Positions 43,986-57,299 of a stretch of 64,000 nt of DNA are shown one piece after another. The notes beneath the pieces were generated by a model that saw only the letters and a list, made by a program, of their open reading frames with translations, made no database searches and had not been told where the DNA came from. The number at the start of each line of letters is the position of its first letter. The stretch's first letter is position 1. Origin of the DNA: Geotrypetes seraphini (taxonomy: Eukaryota > Chordata > Amphibia > Gymnophiona > Dermophiidae). A program made the translations under genes and the position numbers. Where the stretch lies: positions 47,852,501 to 47,916,500 of the forward strand of contig NC_047090.1 in the NCBI RefSeq assembly GCF_902459505.1. The letters are read 5' to 3'.

Positions 43986-44223
43986 TCATGCCCACCCTAG
44001 TTATGTTACTCATCTGTGCTAAAAATTGTTTAACGCCCATTAGATTTCACATGTTAATTCAAAGGTTAAGATGCATTATTTTGATGTAGCATGTGCTAAG
44101 TTTGTAAAGGCATGCACATTTCTAGAAAGTACACATGGAAATCTGAAACTGTAATCTCCGTGCATACTTTCACTCCCTCAACCTGTTCCTCCCTTTTTTT
44201 TATATGTGATAAAAGTGATCTTA

Positions 44224-45277
44224 TGGTCCTTTTACTAAAGCTATGGCAAAAGTGGCCTTAGTATGACCTTACCACAGGTCTTTGCCAGGTGCCAAGACCA
44301 CTTTTGCCATAGCCAGAAATAGGCCCATTTTCCTAATTAATGGTTAGGTGCCAATTTTGCCATTAGCATGCATTTAAAAAATTACCACATGAGCTTTTAC
44401 CATCACCTATTTTGTAGGCAGTAAGGCCCTGATTCTGCAAAGTGCATCCCGATTTTAGGCAGCTGTAGACGTCCTACAGCTGTCTAATCAGCCAATCGGG
44501 ATGCACGCCGTAGGCTTAGTGGGGATGGACGAACCTGCTATGCCTACGGCATGATTGGTCCAGGCTTCTAGAGCCTGGGCCAATCAGGCCTTAGGCTTAG
44601 CGGGTAAGAGGCGGGCCCACCTCATTTTGACAAGGCGGGCCTGCCGGCTGGACGGCAGCAAGACCCGGCTGGCCAACAATTTAGAGGTTAGTTTGGGGGG
44701 GAGATTAGTTGGGGGGAAGTTAGAGGCGTTGTCGGGGGGTGGAAGCGAGGGGGGGCGTTAGCGGGGGGGGTCCAGAGGGGGTGTGGCTTTCCGGCAGGAG
44801 GGGTTGGGCACCCTCCTGCCAGTAATCGGTAGTTTCAGGGTGGGGTGGCGTTCCAGCAGGAGGGGATGGGCACCCTCCTGTCGGCGATCGGACAGGTGGC
44901 CGCTATGCTTATCGCGGCAGGGAGATCCCTTGCCATGAGAAGTGTAGCGGCCGCATCTACTCTAACCGGTGTCTGTAACATGGACGCCAGTTACAGAATC
45001 GGGGTTAGTGTAGGCCCGATTCTGTATAGAATGCCCTTCCCGAGCGTCCTATACAGAATCAGGGCCTAAACGCCCCCATGCTAATCAACATTTGGAGCAT
45101 TGTTGCACGCTGACTTTGGTCAAGTGCAACCTCCACCCCCTTCCCAGAAAATTAAAGATATTTTTAATGTATGGTGTGCATGTGTAAATTGGCCATTTTC
45201 CCACAAGACACCAGCATATGTCCCATGGTAAACCTTTTAAAACCGTGGTAAATGTGCATTAACAGTAAAAGGACCCC
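44224..45277. mobile_element. MITE with TGGTCCTTTTACTAAAG ends, containing another MITE
   Basis: The ends are TGGTCCTTTTACTAAAG and the complement of CAGTAAAAGGACCCC. The inner sequence is interrupted by the element at 44425-45066. No coding capacity. Confidence 0.6.
44425..45066. mobile_element. 642-bp Harbinger-like element with TAA duplication, nested
   Basis: The ends are GGCCCTGATTCTGCA and the complement of TACAGAATCAGGGCC, flanked by TAA (44422-44424, 45067-45069). The interior is GC-rich, with a hairpin (GCAGCTGTAGACGTCCTACAGC) and repeated GGCAGGAGGGGTTGGGCACC-like units. No transposase. Confidence 0.75.
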
Positions 45278-45298
45278 CTTGTGTGGTAGGGGGATCTA

Positions 45299-45473
45299 GG
45301 GTTCCTTTTACTAAGGTGCGCTAGTGTTTTTAGTGCACGCACAAATTTAGCACGCACTGTTGCGTGCGCTAACCCCAAAAATTACCGCCTGCTTAAAAGG
45401 AGGCGGTAGCGGTTAGTGCATGCAGGATTTTAGCCACGCTAAAACCGCTAGCACACCTTTGTAGAAGGAGCCC
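45299..45473. mobile_element. Harbinger-like palindromic MITE with CTA flanks
   Basis: The ends are GGGTTCCTTTTACTAAGG and the complement of TTTGTAGAAGGAGCCC, flanked by CTA. The interior palindrome is GGTGCGCTAGTGTTTTTAG against TAAAACCGCTAGCACACC. Same size class as 34108-34282. Confidence 0.7.
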
Positions 45474-45559
45474 CTAATGTGCTTGACTACACTGCTGATG
45501 TTCATGGCAGAGAAATGTGTAATCATTTTTTTTAGGGAGTCCAACATGCATTATTGGTT

Positions 45560-46185
45560 AAGGGTTGGAGGAGTTGCCATATAGTGAGAGATTAGAGAAG
45601 CTGGGCCTCTTCTCCCTTGAAAAGAGGAGACTGAGAGGGGACATGATCGAAACATTCAAGATAATGAAGGGAATAGACTTAGTAGATAGAGACAGGTTGT
45701 TCACCCTCTCCAAGGTAGGGAGAACGAGAGGACACTCTCTAAAATTGAAAGGGGATAGATTCTGTACAAACGTAAGGAAGTTCTTCTTCACCCACAGCGA
45801 AAGATTAGAGAAACTGGGCCTTTTCTCCCTCAAACAAAGAAGATTGAGAGGGGACATGATCGAAACATTCAAGGTATTGAAGGGGATAGACTTAGTAGAT
45901 AAGGAGTAGAGAGAACGAGAGGGCACTCTCTAAAGTTAAAAGGGGATAGGTTCTGTACAAATGTAAGGAAGTTCTTCACCCAGAGAGTGGTAGAAAACTG
46001 GAACGCTGTTATAAGGGAAAACACACTCCAGGGATTCAAGACAAGGTTGGACAAGTTCCTGCTGAACCGGAACGAACGTAGGTAGGGATGGCCTCAGTTA
46101 GGGCATTGGTCTTTGACCTGGGGGCCGCCGCATGAGCGGACTGCTCGGCACGATGGACCACTGGAATGACCCAGCAGGGGCAATT
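45560..46185 (+). mobile_element. CR1 3' end with an internal duplication
   Basis: An open frame at 45565-45909 reads SERLEKLGLFSLEKRRLRGD, then MIETFKIMKGIDLVD, and then the same block again after RKFFFTH. About 210 bp of the reverse-transcriptase C terminus is tandemly duplicated (about 45,580-45,797 and 45,798-46,000). A normal CR1 3' UTR follows, with GAGCGGACTGCTCGGCACGA and CAATTCTTATGA. Confidence 0.75.
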
Positions 46186-46742
46186 CTTATGATGTTGTTA
46201 AGAAAATCATCCCAGAATGACAACATGTACCTTAAAATAAATTTTCCATTACTGGAAACTGTAGCACAATAGAAAGCAAAAACCTTAGCATAAAATAATT
46301 ACAACTGCTAATAACGAGAGTTAATAGATGACAAACGATGGCATTCTGCACTGGGTTAACAAAGACAAAGAACACCTGTTTCTGAAGTGCCAGTAAATAT
46401 CCTTTCTGGTAAACCAGATTGGCTTGAATGCATTTTGGAGGGGAGAGGGGCAATAGTGATACAAACTAAATTCTCTTCTACTTCGTTCATTAAATATTAT
46501 TCCTGTGAGTGGAGGACTCTTCACAAAAGATCCCACTGTTCATCTAGGTAGTTGACTGCAACCTTTATTCTCTTCCTCTTCTTTGCCCCCATCCACCTTC
46601 ATCCTCAGTCACCCCTTACTCCTGCTCCTTGCAGACATTTGGTTGTACACTGTCGCAGTAGTGTAAAATTCAGTTAATGTCATATAAACTGCATTGGGAA
46701 CTTTAGTGGTAGAAGTCAGGGTGGGAACAGAGTTTAGCACAG
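46186..46742. other. Intergenic, nothing recognised
   Basis: AT-rich sequence without gene or clear repeat. Short open frames here have no supporting features. Confidence 0.4.
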
Positions 46743-46920
46743 GGGTGGCCAGCCTTGGTTCTCGAGAACCGCAACTGTTAGGTTTTCGGGATTTCTTCAA
46801 TGAATATGCATGAGCTACATTATTTGAGATCGATTTTCATATTATGGAGACAGTGTATACAAAACAGATCTCATGTATACTCGATGGAAAAATCCTGAAA
46901 ACCTGAAATTCCATCTCCCA
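46743..46920. mobile_element. Palindromic hAT-like MITE, decayed
   Basis: It begins CAGGGGTGGCCAGCC and has the inner ATGAATATGCATGAGCTA palindrome. The right terminus is degraded. Confidence 0.55.
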
Positions 46921-47279
46921 CCACCACCACCACCACAAGTTTAGCAGCATCACCTCCCACCCAAACAGAAACTGGAGTCAGATGCAGTCCTACATTTACT
47001 ACAAGCATGTCTTAACTTGTCAGGAGGTTTACCTTAAGCCTCACCTCTCCCATTTCTTTGTAATGTGGCAAACCAGCTGGACAAGCCAATAGCTGTTTCC
47101 TTTTCTAGACTGAATCATTTATGTTTATGGGAGCTATTGAGTAATTCATATTTTAGTTTGATAGCTGAATTGTCCCCAATCAGAGATTTAATGCACAGTT
47201 AGTTAGATAGATAGACATAGATCAAGTTGGGAAGCAATGGTCCTCAAAAGCCACAAGTTGGGTTTACAAGATTATAGAT

Positions 47280-47525
47280 AGGCTATGTGGACTTCATCTG
47301 CCTTCATTTTTCTATCTATGCATCTGACTATCCTTCCATCCGTTGCCTTTTCAACCTGTTTGGCCATCTTAAGATTATCATACCCAAGCCCTGCTCCTCT
47401 TTCATGCACAAAAGTTCTTCACCCCTTAAACTGTACCATTTCCTTGGGGTTTTGCAACCCAAATGCATACCCTGCATTTCTTAGCATTAAATCTTAATTA
47501 CCAAATTCCAGACCATTCTTCAAGC
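47280..47525 (-). mobile_element. CR1 reverse-transcriptase fragment
   Basis: The minus strand reads LRFNAKKCRV followed, with a frame change, by EELLCMKEEQGLG. These match the FN..KCKVMH and following block of CR1 reverse transcriptase. It lies inside a second decayed hAT-like MITE (about 47,225-47,705, right end TTGCCCATCCCTG). Confidence 0.6.
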
Positions 47526-47719
47526 TTTTCTAGGACCTTCCTGTTAATCCACACCAGCAGGAGTATCACAATGAATATGCATGAGGTTGATTTAGATATA
47601 ATTGAAGCAGTACATCCAAATCAATCTCCATATACATATTCATTGGGGAAATTTTGAAAATCCACCTGGGTTATGGCCCTCATGGACCATGCTTGCCCAT
47701 CCCTGATATATAGATAGAG

Positions 47720-47913
47720 CAGGGGTTTTCAACCCAGTCCTTGGGCCACGCCTAGCCAGTCAGGTTTTCAGGATGCCCACAATGAATATGTGTGAGATAG
47801 ATTTGCACTCAGTGGAGGTAATACATGCAAATTTATCTCATGCATATTCATTGATAGTATTCTGAAAACCTGACTGGCTAGGTGTGGCTCAAGGACTGAG
47901 TTAAGAACCCCTG
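47720..47913. mobile_element. Palindromic hAT-like MITE
   Basis: The ends are CAGGGGTTTTCAACCCAGTC and the complement of GACTGAGTTAAGAACCCCTG, with inner palindrome ATGAATATGTGTGAGATAG against CTCATGCATATTCATT. Confidence 0.75.
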
Positions 47914-49603
47914 ATCTAATGAGATTAATGCAATGAGTCCTTTGGCATGCAACAATAACTTTTGCCTGTGTGATTCCATGTTGTTATTTAATTTTTAAAA
48001 ACTAGATGGAATCTGGTCAGATGAACAATGGCTAGTAAAACATTTTGGCTACCCAATGGCATTTCTGCTAGTCACAACCTATCCAAAGAACAGGAGCTGC
48101 ATCATACTGTTATTATCATTCTTGCTTTCATAACTGATAATGATTTGGGGAGGGGGGGGAGAAAAGGTAAACCAAAAAATAGGGCATAGCTGGGAAACTT
48201 TGTTAGTCACAAATTCATTTGTTACAGGTGTGTGAACTCTGATTATCCCTGTCCAAGCTTATTCAATAACTGACTATTGTAATATATAAAGTTGTGTTTG
48301 CTTTTCAGTTTATGGTTATATGAGCAAGTGTTATAATTGTAAGGTTTTATCTAAGTCATACCCGATTCCTCTGTCATAAAATTGAGCTGCTGGTCAGATG
48401 TAACCAAAGCTTAAGTGGATTCCAGTACTTTCACAGAGAATGGACCCTCATGCCTAATTCATATTTCTTCCCTTTCCTTTTAATCTCACTGTTATGGACA
48501 CTGCACATACATTCACAAAACTATATGAAAAATGGTAAATTCAGCTTAATGAGACGTCCATGTCACCCGTCAGGCAGAGCCAGAGCAAATTCAAAACCTG
48601 AAATTTTTGTCAGTTCCCCTTACCCACGTCCAAGCTCTAACCAAGGTTTGTCCAAACAGGTCCAGCATGGCCCCAGCTCATTCTGATAACAGCAGGAGCA
48701 GCAAAACACCTTTAGGGGGTTGGAGGGACCAAACCAACCACATTGCGGTTTTCCTCATACTCTCTAGTTGCTGATGCAGTGTTAGGGAAATATTGGTAGG
48801 ACTATGGCCCCAGTGGCCTGCCTCACTCCTCTGCTTATGCATAAAAAGAGTGACCTGAATAAAAATTAGTTATATAACAAAAATAGCACCGACAACTGCG
48901 TTCACAATACTACAGGGCACATTTCTAGCAGAAACAAATTGGCACCTTAGAGATGATTTTTAGGAAGGATAAACATGTACTAGGCAGTAGAACACGTTTT
49001 CCCCTACCAGAAAAAGGCAATAACGTTATCTTCACAGTTAGAATCTGTTCCTGAAAATAGAGCTAGGTTGAAAGACAAACGTAAATATTTTTCTCTTTTT
49101 TTTGTGTGCAGAAAATGTGACTCTTGGCTACAGTTTGGTCACAGTTTCTCCATAATATATGTCTCAGGTAGATTTGGTTTTCCATAAGCATCTCTTCTTT
49201 AAATCCACATTGGAGGAAAGCTCTAGAAGTGTTTTATAGAGCTATAATAACAAATCTTCGTGGTCACACAGTCAAAGAGACTAGTGGTGAAGTTCCTTAT
49301 CTGAAGTTGTCACGCGCTGTGGCCAAAGTGCAGAACGGTCAAGGATCGGTTTTTCCCGGACAAGTGAAAATAGCAGGAGATCACAATTCAGGAAAAAAGA
49401 AACGCTGATTACACTGTTGAGTTGCAGTAGTTTGGCACAATGAAAGAAGACAGTCATCCTTCCTATATCATGTCTGTTTACTGGAAAAATAGTGTACCAA
49501 TTAATTTTGGCAATACTGTCACAGTGGAACTATCGCATTTTAGTCTTATTTATAAAGTGGAAAGTGGCGTTGCTGACGCCGGTTCCTAGGTATTGACAGC
49601 ATC
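47914..49603. other. Intergenic, nothing recognised
   Basis: AT-rich, apparently unique sequence between the convergent IL17RA and TMEM121B genes. No repeat family or coding region could be supported. Confidence 0.4.
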
Positions 49604-50402
49604 TTTATTACTGGCACGATCATTAGTCCACCAAACGTGTTACATGCCTCTTACTATTGAATACGTTTATAGTAAGGATGAAAGCCATGCCAACCTTTGA
49701 CTTTAATGCATGGGTTTCTCCTTAATGCCTCTATCTCTGATTTTCTCTTGGAAAAGAAAGAATGGTAAATTAATTAAAAAAAAAAAAAATCTCGTCAGTG
49801 TTGAAAGTTTTTATATTTTAAAAAGTTTTAAAAAAATGAATCAGTAGAAGTAATTTAATTCCAGATCGTATTCATCTGTAAAAAGCAAATTTATAAATTT
49901 GACTATTAAAAAAAGAACAAAAAGTGTCAATCACTGTGAAAGTTTAGTAAACAAAAATGTAGCTGATCATCTGGGAGCCAAATCCTAGGGTAGAAGGACT
50001 GGAAGGGCCTAAACCGGTCAGATTTGCAGGCTAGCTCGAGTAAAAATGCATACGATTGATTTACATACCATCTACCTGCATCTCTAATGCCTCGTGCATA
50101 TTCATTCGGGATAGCCTGAAAATCTCTGTAATTTGGGGATTGGGGGGGGGGGCATAGAAGCCGGCTCTGTGTCTGTCAATGGATGCTGAGTACCACCAAT
50201 ATTGAGCACCTTCTTCACTCTGTCCAGGAAGGGGTAATTTAGTGTGTTTGGTACCCCCAATGTTGACATCTATGGTTGGGAGTGGAAAAACTGGAGTTGG
50301 CCATAGGCTAAAAAACCATGTAGTGAATCCAAGAAGTGCATCGGATTGGAAATAAAGAACATACTAAAAAAAAAAAAAAAAGTGAGGCAGTGGGAATGCA
50401 GG
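49604..50402 (-). other. tmem121b: Probable TMEM121B 3' UTR
   Basis: Sequence downstream of the TMEM121B stop on the minus strand. The nearest AATAAA (plus TTTATT at 49604-49609) would give a 3' UTR of about 0.8 kb. It contains an A-run (plus 50,365-50,381) and a G-run (50,140-50,151). A longer UTR cannot be excluded. Confidence 0.4.
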
Positions 50403-52120
<1,718 letters not shown>

Positions 52121-52516
52121 TTCTTCCCAGCGTCTATCTTTCTGCTCAAATGGATACCCTTCCTAGAAAAATGCAGATTTCCAAAAGCTGGCCAATTCTC
52201 CCCTTACTGTTTGTCTCCTCTACCATTTCAAGAATAATTCAACCCCCCTATAGATAGGTTATTTATAAACTACAGAAAATCCCTCCCACATGGGCCGGGA
52301 TATGGAAACGTGTAAAGTGAGGGACCATGTGACTATGAGTTCAACCTATTCCCCATCAAGGAGAGAGAAAACTACAGAAGTAGAGAGAAATTCTGAGAAC
52401 AGTAAAATTAGAAATGGTGAGAAAATTGCTAGCGACTGTTAGACGGATTAGAATGAACTCTTGCAAATAGGTGGACTGTCACCTCAGTAACAACCATACA
52501 AAAATAGACAAATATA

Positions 52517-52649
52517 CCCCCCTTCCTTTTTATTAAACCACAATAGCAGTTTTTAGCGCAGGGAGCTGCGCTGAATGCCCAGCGCTGCTCTCGACGCTCA
52601 TAGGTTCCCTGCGCTAAAAATCGCTATTGCAGTTTAGTAAAAGAGGACC
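52517..52649. mobile_element. Palindromic Harbinger-like MITE
   Basis: AATAGCAGTTTTTAGCGCAG opposes TGCGCTAAAAATCGCTATTG, and the outer ends are CCTTTTTATTAAACC and CAGTTTAGTAAAAG. A possible ATA duplication flanks it. Confidence 0.6.
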
Positions 52650-52749
52650 ATATTGTAAAATATAGACAGCAGATATAAATTCAGACACATTTTGATCACT
52701 AAATTTAAAATAAAATCATTTTTCCTACCTTGTCTGGTGATTTCATGAG

Positions 52750-53600
52750 TCTATGGTTGCACTTTCTTCTTCTGGCTGTGCATCCAATCTTTCTTTCAGC
52801 CTGTATGCTTCCTCTCCTCCACACCTCATTCCCTCCCCCAACTTTTTCTTCCTCTTTCCCTGACCTTTCTTTCTTTCTCTCTTCATGCCCCCTTTCTTTT
52901 TTTTCTGTTTCTCTTCTTTCCTTCTGTTTCTCTGCCTGCCCCCTTTCTTTCTTTCTCCCTGCCCTTCCCTAAGCCACTGCCACTGCCGCTGCCATCGGGG
53001 AACAGGACCCAAACGCCACCAATGGATAACAGGCCCCAAAGCTGATGCCGCCGACGCTCCATGCTCTCCCTGCTTCGGGTCGACCAGCATTCCTCTCCCC
53101 GACGTCAATTCTGCCATCGGAGAGGAAGTTCCGCCCAGCCAGGCAGCGATTGGCTGGCCCGAACTTCCTCTCTGACAGCAGAATTGACGTCAGGGAGAGG
53201 AATGCTGGTCGACCCGAAGCAGGGAGAACATGGGGCGGCGGCGGCGTTGGCTTTGGGGCCTGTTATCCATTGATTGGCCCGATAGATAGCCAAGGCAAAG
53301 TGAGTCCTGGATGATCGACTCACTTTGCCTTGGCGAGCTACCGGTCGATAGCAATCGACCTATTGGGCACCCCTGGTCTACTGGTACAGAAGGCGGAGGG
53401 AAAAACAATGTTTGTGAAGGAATTTTCTTCCCAGCTGTGCAATGCATGCAAAACTAATTTCAAATGTGATAAGACATGGTGGACACAGGCAACAGCCTTC
53501 TCATTGTCTGAGAACACACGGGTGGCCTTTCGTTGGAGACACCCTCGAAATCTCAGCCGAACCAGGGAGGTATCCTCAGAGGGAGGGGACAAAATTTGTT
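52750..53600. mobile_element. Fold-back hAT-like element
   Basis: A pyrimidine-rich tract (52,780-52,980) leads into a palindrome at 53,019-53,275. Its arms of about 125 bp include CTTCGGGTCGACCAGCATTC, opposed to GAATGCTGGTCGACCCGAAG. A second hairpin follows at 53,290-53,336 (GCCAAGGCAAAGTGAGT against ACTCACTTTGCCTTGGC), and then TTGGGCACCCCTGG, a typical hAT right end. The left end was not found. Confidence 0.6.
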
Positions 53601-53762
53601 TGTAAGTTGGAAAGGATGCAAGACCCTAGTGGTCAGCCTTCAGAGGGATTGAACAAGAATGAAGTGTTAAGTGACTTGCCCAGAGTCACAAGAAGTTGCA
53701 GTGGGATTTGAATTTATAACCTCAGGATGCCGAGGCAGCTGCTCTAACCACTGGGCCACCCA
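53600..53762 (-). mobile_element. tRNA-derived SINE (minus)
   Basis: The plus strand reads AGTGACTTGCCCAGAGTCAC, then TGGGATTTGAATTTATAACC (degraded B box), ending TCTAACCACTGGGCCACCC (A box complement). Confidence 0.65.
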
Positions 53763-53869
53763 CCACTGCATACCAGAGCTGAATATCTAAATTTGATTTA
53801 GCTTGCTATTTGTAGACGGTCTGCGCATGCTTACAGAGCTTGAAACTTTTTTTTTTTTTTTTTACTTCA

Positions 53870-54092
53870 CGAGCCTGTGGTTTTAACCTGCTTTAAACCC
53901 GCAGGTTAAAACCACAGGCTCGCACTGTGGGGAAGGGTAGGAGAGTCGGGACAGAGAGCAGGGTGGCAAGAGGAGAGTCGGGGCAGAGAGCAGGATGGCG
54001 AGAGGAGAGTCGGAACAGAGAGCAGGGTAGCGAGAGGAGAGTCGGGGCAGAGAGCAGGGTGGCAAGAGGAGAGTCGGGGCAGAGAGCAGGGC
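53870..54092. repeat. Perfect 22-bp hairpin followed by a 32-bp minisatellite
   Basis: CGAGCCTGTGGTTTTAACCT-GC (53870-53891) and its exact complement (53901-53922) enclose a 9-bp loop. From 53,938 five units of about 32 bp follow (GGAGAGTCGGGACAGAGAGC, then AGGGTGGCAAGA, with single-base variants). Confidence 0.85.
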
Positions 54093-55047
54093 AGTCGGAA
54101 AGGACGTGAGCGACTGGTCCTCAGAAGTCACTTATTTTTTTTGATCGGCCAGCCCAGTCGGCGTTCCTGAAATTTTTTAGTGAATCGCTGACATTCCCCC
54201 TCATTTGCATGCACAGTTTGGATCGGACGTGGATCAGATCGGGTTGTAAGGTTAGTGAATTGGGTCGTAGGGTCCAAAGTGGTCAGGACACGATCGGAAT
54301 CTAGCCCTTAACCCCCCCCCCCTCTCCCATTGCTCCAGGTACATAACATAGATTGTGAATCCACCAGGACAGAGAGGGAAAAATGCTCGAGTACCTGAAT
54401 AAATGAATCTAAACTGTTCTGTGCTCCCCTGGGAGACCGGTATAGGAAGATAAATATAAATTTATTCAACCATGGCCCAGAAAATGCAAATTATTTCTGC
54501 AGGGAACTGGGGAAAATGACTATTGTATTTACTCAGCTGTGCCGTCATGTCTCCAGCTGCTTTGGAGAACTGCTTATTGCCTGATTCATTCCCTGCCTTC
54601 ATATACTTACACTGTCACATTGTTGCTGAATCTCTATAGAAAATCTTGGTTTTAATGCCACAGTTGTCAACTCTGAGAGGTTGGGTGCTATTTAAAGGCT
54701 ACAGTACCTCTGTTTCCAGCCATTTCTTTTCTCCTGTATATGATGTGCAGCATAAATAGCCCAAAAGACTCGGATACTGTGAAAAACCAACTGTAATAAA
54801 TAACACTTCCACAATAGTCAGATGCACACTGTCTGATGGTATATTAAAAACCAAAGTGCAGATTGAGATTTCAATTCTCAACGGAGGAAAAAGCCTCAGA
54901 CAAGGGCCCTCCCACCTCCACAATGGTGGAATAGCGCTGGTGGAGCATTCACCTCGCTGGCTAAAAAAAGCACTGCACTGCTTTAAAGTGTAATCAAAAA
55001 TGAATATGTGTGATAGATGAAAATATCAACTTATCTTGATTGATCGG
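54093..55047. other. Intergenic with MITE and SINE remnants
   Basis: 54,330-54,450 is a SINE tail on plus (CCAGGTACATAACATAGATT, GAGTACCTGAATAAATGAAT). 54,180-54,320 carries short opposing GTGAATC/GATCGG words like a decayed MITE. 54,460-54,700 is AT-rich and unrecognised. From about 54,900 the minus strand looks like the 3' part of the element that carries the hammerhead-like motif. Confidence 0.4.
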
Positions 55048-55095
55048 TACACCGACGGTGGCCAGCGTTTCACTATTCAGCTACCTCAGGGTGTA
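55048..55095 (-). ncRNA. Hammerhead-ribozyme-like motif (minus strand)
   Basis: Read on the minus strand: stem I TACACC...GGTGTA (6 bp), then core CTGAGGTA, then a 3-bp stem II GCT...AGT closed by a 4-base loop. GAAA and stem III ACG...CGT (8-base loop) follow, then C at the cleavage position directly before stem I. Conserved C3, U4, G5, A6, G8, G12, A13, A14, A15.1-U16.1 and C17 are present. The segment between A6 and stem II is G-G-U-A where the consensus has N-G-A, one base too many. Type I topology with a minimal stem III is typical of Penelope-like elements. Confidence 0.55.
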
Positions 55096-57019
55096 ACGTC
55101 TCCGATCAAAACTTTAAATCGGAAGCTAAATGCATCTCAAGCATCCAAAGATGGCTTCATGACGTGATGATCTGCAGCATGACAGTATCTCTGGCTTAAA
55201 GAAGTTGTACTGCTTAGAGGCACCTTGTTCACTGCCTGGCCTGTTTTACCTCCTTTCCACTCCACCTGAACCCAACTAAAAAAAAAAAAAAAAAAAGTCC
55301 ATGGTGTCTATTGGGAACACCCTACCTCAGGGACTCATTGTCTAGACCCCTCCCCCAACAACAACAACCTTAAAGAGACAGCAGCAATTTACACTTGCTC
55401 CTGCCTCTGGTGCCATCTTCAAACTGGAAGCACAATGCACCTGCCATTTGTCACAGTGGCAGCACCACAGGTAGGAGCATATGGGCATCACTACTACTAC
55501 TTCATTTGAGGTATGAGAAAATGACATGGGGGAAAATTTGTCCCTATCTCTGCCCCGTCCCCGTGAGCTCGTCCCCCATCCCGTCCCCGTGAGCTCAGTC
55601 CCCGGCAACCATCTGATCCCATCCACACAAGCCTCAAAGTTTTATACTGAGCTTATTTTATTAAAGTATAAAAAGAAACAATATTCTGTACAATTGTCAT
55701 TTTATAAATGAAAGTTCTGGCTGCTGAACTAGAGAAAGAGATCTTCAGCTGGAAGGGCTTTGTTTATAAATGTTTATCAACCCAACTAATATACTATTTT
55801 ATCCTAAAGAAAGAAAAAAAAATAGAATTTTTTTTTCTACCTTTGTTGTCTAGTTTCTGCTTTCCTCATTCAATTCATTCCATCCACTGTCTGCCTTCTC
55901 TGTACTGTGCCTCTCCGTTTCATCTCTTCCCCTCCCCCCCCCCCATTGGTCTGGCACCCATCTTCTTCCCTTTAATCCCCCCATAGCCTTGCAACTCTGT
56001 CTTCTTCCCTTCCCTCCCCCAGGTGGTTTTTAGCATCTCTTTCCTCCCCTCAGATCTGGTATCTGTCTCCTCAATCCAGCATGTGCCTTTTTTTTTTTCT
56101 TTATCCTCTCCTTCCATGCAGTTTATTTATTTAAAATTATTTATAACTCGCCTATCCATTCTCTCCTACCCATTTTCCTTCAGCATCTTCTCCTCTCTCT
56201 CTCTTCCCCATTTCCCTTCAGCATCTGCTCCCCACTCTCTTCCAATTTCCCTTCAGCATCTTCTCCCCACTCTCTTCCCAATTTCCCTTCAGTGTCTTCT
56301 CCCCTCTCTCTCTTTTCCCCATTTGTCTTCTCCTCACTCTCTTCCCAATTTCTCTTCAGCATCTGTTCCTCTCCATCCCCCCTTCATGCAATCCAGCAGC
56401 CCCCTCTCTCCCTCTCACCGCGGTCCAAGGATCTCTCTCCCTCCCTTTCTTTCCCATACCTTTGCTGGCAATTTTTAATTTTTGCTCAACAAGCAACCGG
56501 AGCCTTGAAGTCGCGTACGGCTGCTGAAACTTCTGATGCAACTTCCTGTTTCCAGGAGTTTTTTTATAGTGTAATATGAGACTCCCCTATGCCTTCTTCC
56601 ACTTCTGTTGCATGCCACATCATCGGGTTGCATGCACTTCAATCTAAATGGTTTATTATTATGTTTTTTTGCATCTCATTATATGTCTATTCATGATATG
56701 GCAGTTTATAAGTACACTACATTATGGTTATAGGTACCATTTAAAATGTACAAAAATGGTGAGCCCAGTTTTAGTCATTTAGATAACTTTTACATGTCTC
56801 ATTGCAGGCCTTGAATGTTTTAATGTCTTACGTTCATCATTTATTTCTAGGCAATCTTCATTGTCAGTATAGCTGTGCAGGCTCTCTGTAAGTCATATTT
56901 TATTTGCATTCCATTTTTTTTAATTTATGCCTACACCTTTTATTTCACTTGTCTGTAAATTATGTCGTATGCAATATATCCACATAGCTCATATCTTTCT
57001 CCAGCAAACGTTTATAAAA
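55096..57019. other. Intergenic, repeat-derived, low complexity
   Basis: 55,510-55,620 has CCCCGTCCCCGTGAGCTC units resembling the hAT element at 28965. 55,850-56,480 is strongly pyrimidine-rich on plus, with degenerate CTTCAGCATCTTCTCCCC tandem words. 56,580-57,010 is AT-rich and unrecognised. No gene. Confidence 0.4.
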
Positions 57020-57165
57020 AGTAGGGAGTGTGTGGGCAAGTCACCTAATCCCCCATTGCCCCAGGTACATTAGATAGAGTGTGAACCTGCCAGGACAGAT
57101 AAGGAATATTGCTTGAGTACCTAAATGTACACCACTTAGGTTATAAGTGGTATATATAAATACTA
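57020..57165 (+). mobile_element. SINE 3' part
   Basis: GGGCAAGTCACCTAATCCCC, CCCCAGGTACATTAGATAG and TATAAGTGGTATATATAAAT match the body and tail of the tRNA-derived SINE. The tRNA head is missing. Confidence 0.65.
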
Positions 57166-57299
57166 AAAATAAAATAACACTCATGTCTCTCATATACCCC
57201 ATCTGCTGCGCAGCAACAGCCCCGAAGTCCGTTAAATCTCTATAGGCCTCGGAGCCATTACCACGCGGCTTTGTAGAAGAGGGGGATAGTGTTTGGAAA

